Source of the DNA: Halosolutus amylolyticus
GTDB lineage: Archaea; Halobacteriota; Halobacteria; Halobacteriales; Natrialbaceae
NCBI RefSeq assembly: GCF_023566055.1
Contig: NZ_JALIQP010000002.1
Location: forward strand, 744,001-808,000
Direction: 5' to 3'
Length of the DNA: 64,000 nt
In this document: positions 58,190 through 64,000 of the stretch, piece by piece
Numbering within the stretch: the first letter of the stretch is position 1
Layout of the letters: the number at the start of each line of letters is the position of its first letter
Notes under the pieces: generated by a model
What the model was told of the DNA's origin: nothing
The model's database searches: none
What the model saw: only the letters and a program-made list of their open reading frames with translations
Made by a program: the position numbers and the translations under genes

Positions 58190-58930
58190 ATGGACGGACC
58201 CGACCTCGAGGGGCGGACGGTACTCGTCACGGGCAGTGCGAAAGGCGTCGGACGCGAACTCCTGCTGTCGACGGCCGACTGCGGCGCGCGAACGGCCGTC
58301 CACTACCACACGAGCGCCGACGCCGCTCGCGACGTGGCCGAGCAGGCACGCGAACGAGGCGCGGACGAGGCGATAACGGTCCAGGGTGACGTCACCGATC
58401 CCGAGAGCGTCGACGGCCTCTTCGCGGCCGTCGAGTCCGAACTCGGGCCCGTCGACGTCCTCGTGAACAACGTCGGCGACTTCGCGCCCGCCCACTGGGC
58501 GGACCTCGAGTACGAGACCTGGACCCGGGTGCTCGAGACGAACCTCGACGGGACCTACCTCTGTTCGAAGCGGGCGCTCCCCGCCATGCGCGAGGCCGGC
58601 TACGGCCGGATCGTGAACGTCGGCTACGCCTCCAGCGAGAAGGGGCTGGTCGACCCGACGAACTTCCCGTACTTCGTGGCGAAAGCGGGCGTCCTGATGT
58701 TCACCCGGATGCTCGCGGCCGACACCCAGGACGACGGGATCACCGTCAACGCCATCTCGCCGTACGTCGTCGAGAACTCCGACGAGTTCCCCGAGGACCT
58801 CCCGCGCGATCGGCCCGCCTCCTTCGCGGACCTGGTCCAGCCGCTGTACTTCTTCCTCGATCCGGACAGCGACTACATCAGCGGGGAGAACGTCGAGGTG
58901 GACGGCGGCTGGTTGCCCGAAGACGTGTAG
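58190..58930 (+). CDS. SDR family oxidoreductase
   Basis: A 246-residue classical short-chain dehydrogenase. [13 protein letters not shown] is the cofactor motif, [12 protein letters not shown] the NNxG motif, [10 protein letters not shown] carries the active serine and PYFVAKAG the YxxxK pair. The C-terminus is [15 protein letters not shown]. Arginine is absent after the second strand ([10 protein letters not shown]), so cofactor preference is open. The last 44 coding bases are duplicated 212 bp downstream, which points to a local rearrangement. Confidence 0.92.
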   Translation: MDGPDLEGRTVLVTGSAKGVGRELLLSTADCGARTAVHYHTSADAARDVAEQARERGADEAITVQGDVTDPESVDGLFAAVESELGPVDVLVNNVGDFAPAHWADLEYETWTRVLETNLDGTYLCSKRALPAMREAGYGRIVNVGYASSEKGLVDPTNFPYFVAKAGVLMFTRMLAADTQDDGITVNAISPYVVENSDEFPEDLPRDRPASFADLVQPLYFFLDPDSDYISGENVEVDGGWLPEDV

Positions 58931-58954
58931 CGGAGCAGTGCAATCGAACCGCGG
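58887..58954 (+). repeat. Direct repeat, first copy (3' end of SDR gene)
   Basis: This 68-base sequence spans the last codons of the SDR gene and 24 bases beyond its stop. It is repeated at 59099-59166 with three mismatches. A 17-base hairpin, GCGGCGC-ATC-GCGCCGC (58951-58967), begins at its end. Confidence 0.85.
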
Positions 58955-59033
58955 CGCATCGCGCCGCGGGACGTTTTTGGTCCAGATTTTTGCAAGGAGC
59001 GGGTCTCGAGCGATCCGCGGCGCACCGCGCCGC
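58951..59033 (+). repeat. Twin GCGGCGC/GCGCCGC hairpins
   Basis: Two nearly identical hairpins, GCGGCGC-ATC-GCGCCGC at 58951-58967 and GCGGCGC-ACC-GCGCCGC at 59017-59033, flank a segment with two T5 runs (GTTTTTGG, ATTTTTGC). They may end the SDR transcript or be parts of a small repeat element. Confidence 0.6.
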
Positions 59034-59098
59034 AGGAGTGCGAACGGCGGAGGCCGTGAGCGAAGCGAGAGACCCCGACGCAGTAAAAAGGTGGGTGC

Positions 59099-59166
59099 AG
59101 AACGTCGAGGTGGACGGCGGCTGGTTGCCCGAGGACGTATAGCGGGGCAGTGCAATCGAACCGCGG
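59099..59166 (+). repeat. Direct repeat, second copy (isolated SDR gene end)
   Basis: This copy still encodes [13 protein letters not shown] and a TAG stop but has no gene body before it. Together with the first copy it brackets about 144 bases that contain the twin hairpins and a CAGTAAAAAGG stretch. The 212-bp spacing fits either a deleted tandem gene copy or insertion with duplication of the target. Confidence 0.8.
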
Positions 59167-59171
59167 GCGGC

Positions 59172-60410
59172 TTACGGCTCGTCCCGATCGCCACCGGTTC
59201 TCACGTCGGCGTCCGACGGCCCGCCCGCGTCGAAGGCCGCGACGAACGCGTCGAGACGCGCCGGATCGTCCGCCCCCGGAAGGCGGCGATCGGCCGTGAT
59301 ACAGGGGTCGTCGACGCCGAGTCGGTCCGCGACCAGATCGGCCGTCGCCTCGGCCATCGCCCGATACGTCGTGAGTTTCCCGCCGACGATCGAGGCGAGG
59401 TTCGCGACCCCGTCGATCTCGTGATCGAGCAGAAAGAAGCCGCGGGAGATGCCTCGGCCGCCGCGGGCCGCCTCGTCGGGCGCGTAGAGCGGGCGGACGC
59501 CCCACCACGTTCGGATCGGCTCGGCCTCGGCGACGGGCGGGAGCATCCGCGCGCACTCCTCGCGCACCCGATCGAGTTCCCAGTCGGCGCTGCCGGGGTC
59601 GTCCGGATCGTCGACGTCGACGCTCGTCGTTCCGAGAACGACCTCGTCCGCGTGGGGGACGACGATGTCGCCGTCGCCGGGATCGCGACCCCGGTTGAGC
59701 ACCGGGTCGAGGTCGGCGTAGTCGACGGCGATCATCACGCCCCGGTTGGGGTGCATCTCGACGTCGACGTCGGCCATCGCGGCGATTCGATCCGCCCACG
59801 CGCCGGCGGCGTTGACGACGAATTTCGCCTCGATCGCGCCGTCGACCTGGCCGCCGACGCGAACGCCGGTGATACGATCGCCCGCGACGCGCATCCCCTC
59901 GACGGGCGTGTGCGTGAGGATCCGCGCACCGTGGTCGCGAGCGTCCTCGGCGTTCGCGGCGACGAGCCGCGAGGGGTAGACCACGGCGTCGGGGACCGCC
60001 ATCGCCCGGCGCACGTCGGGGGCGAGATCGGGCACCCGATCGCGGGCCTCCGCGGCGGTCAGGAGCGTCGCCGGGATGCCGATGTCGACGCAGGCGTCGT
60101 GTTTGGCCCGCAGGTAGTCGGGGTCGTCGTCCTCGAGTTCGACGAACAGGCCACCCGTGTCGCGCACGCACGCGCCGGCGATCGACCCCAGGATCCGTCG
60201 TTCCCGGATGCACTCCTCGGCACCGGCGCGATCGGCCGGCGCGTACCGCGCGCCGCTGTGGAGCAGGCCGTGCGAGCGACTCGACGTGCCGCCCGCGAGG
60301 CCACCGCGATCGACGAGGACCACGTCGACGCCGCGCAGCGCGAGGTCGCGTGCGATCCCGGTGCCCGTGGCCCCGCCGCCGACGACGAGGACGTCCGTTC
60401 GGAGCGTCAT
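59172..60410 (-). CDS. FAD-dependent glycerol-3-phosphate dehydrogenase-like protein, short form
   Basis: A 412-residue DAO-superfamily flavoprotein similar to GlpA/GlpD. The FAD motif is [20 protein letters not shown], then [15 protein letters not shown], the family's RSSxxxHGGxRY-like loop. [13 protein letters not shown]-type and [12 protein letters not shown] stretches and the [15 protein letters not shown] motif are present. Haloarchaeal GlpA is normally near 550-600 residues with a C-terminal iron-sulfur domain; here that domain is missing, and no glpB/glpC gene is adjacent. It may act on another 2-hydroxy or polyol phosphate substrate. Its 3' end lies beside the duplicated SDR end. Confidence 0.88.
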   Translation of the reverse strand: MTLRTDVLVVGGGATGTGIARDLALRGVDVVLVDRGGLAGGTSSRSHGLLHSGARYAPADRAGAEECIRERRILGSIAGACVRDTGGLFVELEDDDPDYLRAKHDACVDIGIPATLLTAAEARDRVPDLAPDVRRAMAVPDAVVYPSRLVAANAEDARDHGARILTHTPVEGMRVAGDRITGVRVGGQVDGAIEAKFVVNAAGAWADRIAAMADVDVEMHPNRGVMIAVDYADLDPVLNRGRDPGDGDIVVPHADEVVLGTTSVDVDDPDDPGSADWELDRVREECARMLPPVAEAEPIRTWWGVRPLYAPDEAARGGRGISRGFFLLDHEIDGVANLASIVGGKLTTYRAMAEATADLVADRLGVDDPCITADRRLPGADDPARLDAFVAAFDAGGPSDADVRTGGDRDEP

Positions 60411-60564
60411 AGCCGGGCTAGGGAGGCGAGCGGGAAACGTCTGGTCCCGACGGCAACGCGAACGGCTGGTGGTTCGATCGTCGAACGCGAAACGGTTCCA
60501 GAAGGCGAGTAGCGACGGTCCAGAACCGAAAACGTCCTTGGTGGCGAGTCCTAACCCCCACTCG

Positions 60565-61362
60565 ATGAACGAGCCGGGAATCCAGTCGCTGATGGACCAG
60601 GAGACCCTCGATCGGCGGGTTCGATCGGGCGAGACGCCGGAGTGGGTCGCCGCCCACTGGGAGTCGTTCCGTGACGGACTGCTCGGCGAGCGAAACGACA
60701 CCCCGTTCCCGTGTTTCTTCGGCGTCGAGTCCGTCCAGAACGGGGACCCGCTCTACACCGCGGTCCCGTCGATGTCGGACGCCGACGCGCTGTTGACCCT
60801 TCGCGATCGGATCCTCGAGTACCTCGAGGTGTACGAGGACCATTCCGAGCGCGCGTCGCTGGTCACCTTCTTCAGGCCGCCCGAAGAGCCCCTCTCGGAG
60901 CGGGAGTACCACGACGCGCTGTGGCACGTCCTCCAGACCCTGCACCTCCACGACCCCGAGCCCTGGCCCGAGGACATCCCGACCGATCCCGACGACCCCT
61001 ACTGGGAGTTCTGTCTCGACGGCGAACCGATGTTCCCGACCTGTCGCGCACCGTTCTACGAGGAGCGAAAGAGCCGCTACTGCCCGATCGGCCTCGAGAT
61101 CACGTTCCAGCCCCGCGAACTCTTCGAGCGCATGGACGTGACGGCCGACACCGAGGCGGGCCAGCGGGCCCGGGAGGTCATCCAGGACCGCCTCGAGGGG
61201 TACGACGGCGTCTGTCCCCACGCCGATCTCGGCGACTGGGGCGTCGAAGGCGATCGCGAGTGGCCCCAGTACATGCTCTCGGAGGACGACTCGCAGGCCC
61301 CCGCGGAGTGTCCGATCACGGTCACGCGAGACCACCCGAAACCGGCGGCACGGCTGCCATGA
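60565..61362 (+). CDS. YqcI/YcgG family protein
   Basis: A 265-residue soluble protein. [60 protein letters not shown] and [19 protein letters not shown] are typical of the YqcI/YcgG family, whose biochemical function is not settled. Cysteines and histidines in these stretches (PFPCFF, LHLHDP, PTCRAP) could bind a cofactor. Its stop overlaps by four bases (ATGA) the start of the isochorismatase-like gene, so the two are translated together. ATG 60565 is chosen by homology of the N-terminus. Confidence 0.88.
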   Translation: MNEPGIQSLMDQETLDRRVRSGETPEWVAAHWESFRDGLLGERNDTPFPCFFGVESVQNGDPLYTAVPSMSDADALLTLRDRILEYLEVYEDHSERASLVTFFRPPEEPLSEREYHDALWHVLQTLHLHDPEPWPEDIPTDPDDPYWEFCLDGEPMFPTCRAPFYEERKSRYCPIGLEITFQPRELFERMDVTADTEAGQRAREVIQDRLEGYDGVCPHADLGDWGVEGDREWPQYMLSEDDSQAPAECPITVTRDHPKPAARLP

Positions 61363-61961
61363 CGGGCGACAACGACGACCACTCGTCGGCGCGATCGAGG
61401 GACGGCGCGCCGGGGGTGCCGGACGACGCCGTCCTCGTCCTGATCGACTTCCAGCAGGGGTTCGACGCCGACGCGTGGGGCACCCGGAACAACCCCGACG
61501 CCGAGGACCGCGCCGCGGCGCTTCTGGCCCGGTGGCGGGAGACCGATCGGCCCGTCGTCCACGTCCGCCACGCCTCGACCGAACCGGGCTCGCCGCTGCG
61601 GCCCGATCGGCCGGGATACGCCTTCAAACCCGAGACCGAGCCGCTCGCGGACGAACCGACGTTCGAGAAGTCGGTCAACGGGGCGTTCGTCGACACCGAT
61701 CTGGAGTCGTGGCTCCGCGACCGCGGCTCCGAGACGCTCGTCGTCGCGGGCCTGACGACGGACCACTGCGTGTCGACGACGACCCGGATGGCCGAGAATC
61801 GCGGCTTCGACGTCTCCCTCGTCGCCGACGCGACGGCGACCTTCGATCGGACGTTCGACGGCGAGGCGTTCGACGCGGAGACGGTCCACCGGACCGCCCT
61901 CGCCCACCTCGACGGCGAGTTCGCGACGGTGGTGCGGACGGCCGATCTCCTCGAGACGTGA
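61359..61961 (+). CDS. Isochorismatase-like cysteine hydrolase
   Basis: A 200-residue cytoplasmic hydrolase. The catalytic triad is visible: Asp in [13 protein letters not shown], Lys in [14 protein letters not shown] and Cys in [14 protein letters not shown]. The family includes nicotinamidases, carbamoylases and isochorismatases; the TTDHCVSTT loop with no zinc-site DxHxxxH favours a non-nicotinamidase role. It overlaps the YqcI/YcgG gene by four bases and may act on the same metabolite. An extra acidic 20-residue N-terminus is present. Confidence 0.92.
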   Translation: MTGDNDDHSSARSRDGAPGVPDDAVLVLIDFQQGFDADAWGTRNNPDAEDRAAALLARWRETDRPVVHVRHASTEPGSPLRPDRPGYAFKPETEPLADEPTFEKSVNGAFVDTDLESWLRDRGSETLVVAGLTTDHCVSTTTRMAENRGFDVSLVADATATFDRTFDGEAFDAETVHRTALAHLDGEFATVVRTADLLET

Positions 61962-62043
61962 GCGAAGCCGGAAGCCGTCGGAACGATCGACGCCGGGAAC
62001 CGTTCCAGCAGGTTAACGGTCGTCGCGTCCGTCACGATCGACA

Positions 62044-62463
62044 ATGGCGTCCGACCGACACTCGCTGGCCCTCGTCGTCCTCCTCGGCAGTGCGGCGCTC
62101 GTTACGCTGGTCGTTCACCTCTCGATCCTGCCGCGGTACTATCCCGACGACCCGTTCACGACCGGGCTGGTCCTGCTGGCCGGCTGGACGACGTTCGCGC
62201 TCGTGTTCTACGCGGCCGGACGACTGCGGGCCGGTCCCGCGACGATGCCGAGCATGCGGATCGGCGACGTCGGTCTCGCGCTCTTTTTGCTCTCCGTGTT
62301 GTTCGCACTCGCGCTTGACTCGTTCGGGTTCACGCCGGAACTGATCGGTGCGGCGTACGTCCTCCCGGGGATCGGGGCGTACGCCGGCCTCGCGTTGCTC
62401 GGCTGGGCGATCGGACAGCGAACCGCGGCGATAAACCGGATCGCCGCCGACGCGGGCGACTGA
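62044..62463 (+). CDS. Four-helix membrane protein of unknown function
   Basis: A 139-residue integral membrane protein with four helices (ALVVLLGSAALVTLVVHLSI, FTTGLVLLAGWTTFALVFY, VGLALFLLSVLFALALDSF and LPGIGAYAGLALLGWAIG). A polar loop, GRLRAGPATMPSMRIG, joins the second and third helices. No functional motif is seen. It starts 82 bases after the isochorismatase gene, probably from its own promoter. Confidence 0.75.
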   Translation: MASDRHSLALVVLLGSAALVTLVVHLSILPRYYPDDPFTTGLVLLAGWTTFALVFYAAGRLRAGPATMPSMRIGDVGLALFLLSVLFALALDSFGFTPELIGAAYVLPGIGAYAGLALLGWAIGQRTAAINRIAADAGD

Positions 62464-62520
62464 CCGGTGCCCCGTCGATCGATAGGCGGCCCGATCGCCG
62501 CTCTCGATCGATCGCGGCCT

Positions 62521-62961
62521 TCAGGACGATTCCTCGCTGGCGGTCGTGACGAACACCGGAACGTCGCCGAACCGGACGACGTGGTCCGTCACGCTCCCGA
62601 CCGCCATCCGGTGGACGCCGCCGCGGCCGCGAGAGCCCATCACGACGAGATCGGCGTCGATCTCCCGGGCGTAGTCGAGTATCTCGGACTCCGGCGGCCC
62701 CTCGCGGACCGCTCCGGTCACGTCGAGATCGGCCGGTGCGCGATCGAGCGTATCGTCGACCGTCTCCTGGGCCTGCTGGCGGATCGCCTCCTCGGCACTC
62801 GTCGCGTCGCCCGGCAGACGAAGCCCGCCGAGCGGACCGACGTCGGCGACGCAGAGCACGTGTACCGCCGCGTCGTGGACGCCAGCGAGTTCGAAGCCGT
62901 CCGCGACGGCGGCCGCGGCGTGGACGCTCCCGTCGGTCGGAACGAGGATCGTATCGAACAT
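62521..62961 (-). CDS. UspA-family universal stress protein 3
   Basis: A 146-residue UspA of the classical ATP-binding kind. MFDTILVPTDGSVHAAAAV begins it, and ADLVVMGSRGRGGVHRMAVG followed by SVTDHVVRFGDVPVFV gives the G-x2-G-x9-G-S motif in full. This separates it from the two modified copies at 57-58 kb. The start at 62961 matches the strict family N-terminus. Confidence 0.93.
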   Translation of the reverse strand: MFDTILVPTDGSVHAAAAVADGFELAGVHDAAVHVLCVADVGPLGGLRLPGDATSAEEAIRQQAQETVDDTLDRAPADLDVTGAVREGPPESEILDYAREIDADLVVMGSRGRGGVHRMAVGSVTDHVVRFGDVPVFVTTASEESS

Positions 62962-63060
62962 TGCCGGCAGTTCGATCGCCAGCACCGAAAACGCTACTGC
63001 CCGCCGGGACGGCTCGATCGTGAATCGCGCTCCGTCAGTCCGCCGACCGCGACGGCGTCC

Positions 63061-64000
63061 TCACAGCAGGTCGCCGAACGTGAGTTCCTGTTTCGCGAAC
63101 CGGGCGAGCAACGGAAGATCGTCGACGTGGAGGAGTTTCGCGATCGCGGCGGGGTTGCCCTTGTTCGCCCTGGCCAGGGTGTCGTCGTCGAGTCGGTTCA
63201 GGTCGGCCATCAGGCGATCGTAGCGCTCGTCGGGCGCGAGATAGAGGAGTTTCGTCATCAGCAGGCGGGCCCGCACGTTCGGCGCGACGTCCCGGTGCCA
63301 GAGCGTCTCGTAGACCTCGAGGTTCTCGGCCGTCGGTTCGACGTTGCCGTGTTTGAGACAGCTATCTGCCGTCGCGGCCGCCATCCGACCGGATTTCATG
63401 CACTTGTGAATCCCCTCGCCCCAGAGCGGATCGACCGTCGGGACGGTGTCGCCGATCGCCATGAATCGATCGGTGTAGAGTTGGCCGGGCATCTGGATGT
63501 GCGCGGAGCCGCGGTGCATCTTTCCCTCGAGACGCGTGGCGTCCTGGAGTCGCGGGTCGGTGTCGACCCAGTGGTCCAGGTAGTCGTCGATGCTGTAGCT
63601 CTCCCGGCCGTACTGGTGGTACTGTTCGTTGCGGATGTAACAGAGGCCGACCTTGGCCGTGTCCTCGCCGGTGTGGAAGATCCACGAGTAGCCGCCGGGC
63701 GCGAGTTCGTGGTCCAGTCGGAGCATCATCGCGTCGTGGAGGTCCGCGAAGCCGGGCCGATCGACGTCGATCCCCTCGAACTCGTACTCGATGCCGATCG
63801 CGTGGTTCTCGTGCTCGAGGTCGACGACGTCGAGTTTCTTCGCGAGCGGCGCGGCCGGCCCCGTCGCGTCGACGACGATCTCGCCGTAGACCTCCTGGTC
63901 GCCGTTGTAGGTGACGCCGACGATCTCGCCGTTCTCCATGATCGGGGCGGTCACTCGCGCGTCGAAGCGGTACTCGGCCCCGTCCTCGCGGCCGTCGGCG
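63061..64000 (-). CDS. Geranylgeranyl reductase family protein (5' partial)
   Basis: The frame stays open to the window edge, so the N-terminal FAD motif is missing. The visible 313 residues match digeranylgeranylglycerophospholipid reductases, flavoproteins that saturate the isoprenoid chains of archaeal lipids at the membrane. EIVVDATGPAAPLAKKLDVV, PGGYSWIFHTGEDTAKVGLC and FMAIGDTVPTVDPLWGEGIH, the FAD-phosphate motif, are diagnostic. The C-terminus has a typical helical end (LARFAKQELTFGDLL). A GTG at 63954 could be mistaken for a start, but coding continues upstream. Confidence 0.88.
   Translation of the reverse strand, partial: ADGREDGAEYRFDARVTAPIMENGEIVGVTYNGDQEVYGEIVVDATGPAAPLAKKLDVVDLEHENHAIGIEYEFEGIDVDRPGFADLHDAMMLRLDHELAPGGYSWIFHTGEDTAKVGLCYIRNEQYHQYGRESYSIDDYLDHWVDTDPRLQDATRLEGKMHRGSAHIQMPGQLYTDRFMAIGDTVPTVDPLWGEGIHKCMKSGRMAAATADSCLKHGNVEPTAENLEVYETLWHRDVAPNVRARLLMTKLLYLAPDERYDRLMADLNRLDDDTLARANKGNPAAIAKLLHVDDLPLLARFAKQELTFGDLL

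Overview
The window is a piece of a haloarchaeal chromosome. This rests on strongly acidic proteins, very high GC with many CGATCG words, leaderless genes with TATA-like boxes 22-30 bases before the ATG, twin-arginine lipoproteins, and archaeal marker genes: EF-1 alpha, S10, archaeal-type prolyl-tRNA synthetase, sn-glycerol-1-phosphate dehydrogenase, a group II chaperonin and a geranylgeranyl-lipid reductase. Gene content fits the Natrialbales best, but that is an inference.

Layout. 1-7.9 kb is an amide-use region: a partial creatininase-family amidohydrolase, two acetamidase/formamidase paralogues, a UreI/AmiS-type channel, a winged-helix protein and a divergent chaperonin. 7.9-16.5 kb holds a CrcB fluoride-exporter pair, an AhpD-like protein, a lone nuoCD, a small membrane protein with a YeiH-type exporter, an orphan trpB, a HIT hydrolase, an SDR enzyme and a glycosyltransferase. 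17-25.5 kb carries an S9 peptidase, an ABC exporter, egsA, an M48-like membrane protein that has lost its zinc motif, an epimerase and a KaiC-like protein with a broken P-loop. 25.6-28.7 kb has a 620-residue Arg/Gly/Gln-rich low-complexity protein, unusual in an acidic proteome, then a GIY-YIG protein and an AhpD-like enzyme.

29.2-32 kb is a ZnuABC-type metal transporter operon with a palindrome at its promoter. 32.4-39.5 kb has the large glutamate synthase gltB, an FxLYD lipoprotein and proS. 39.7-41.9 kb, in AT-richer DNA, is the most striking locus: two tandem halocin C8-like precursors (Tat signal, long conserved N-domain, about 60-residue core with ten cysteines) with a two-helix membrane protein between them. 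Their N-domains are nearly identical at the DNA level, and the match stops a few residues before the first core cysteine.

42.5-51.2 kb contains a quinone oxidoreductase, a bactofilin-like lipoprotein with a long acidic tail, NUDIX, CBS and subtilisin genes, a tRNA-Ala(CGC), a rhomboid protease, rps10 and tuf. 51.7-64 kb has an ACT-regulator/hom pair, a NifU-like scaffold, a surface LVIVD propeller with a PGF-CTERM-like tail, a ROK kinase, three UspA proteins, an SDR gene with a duplicated 3' end, a short glycerol-3-phosphate dehydrogenase, a YqcI/isochorismatase pair and a partial lipid reductase.

Three copies of an 81-84 bp palindromic element (663-743, 48463-48543, 51460-51543) are scattered in the window; one provides the stop codon of the creatininase-family gene. 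Two short decayed reading frames lie in the gaps at 42.2-42.4 and 48.2-48.4 kb. No CRISPR array, complete insertion sequence or replication origin was seen.
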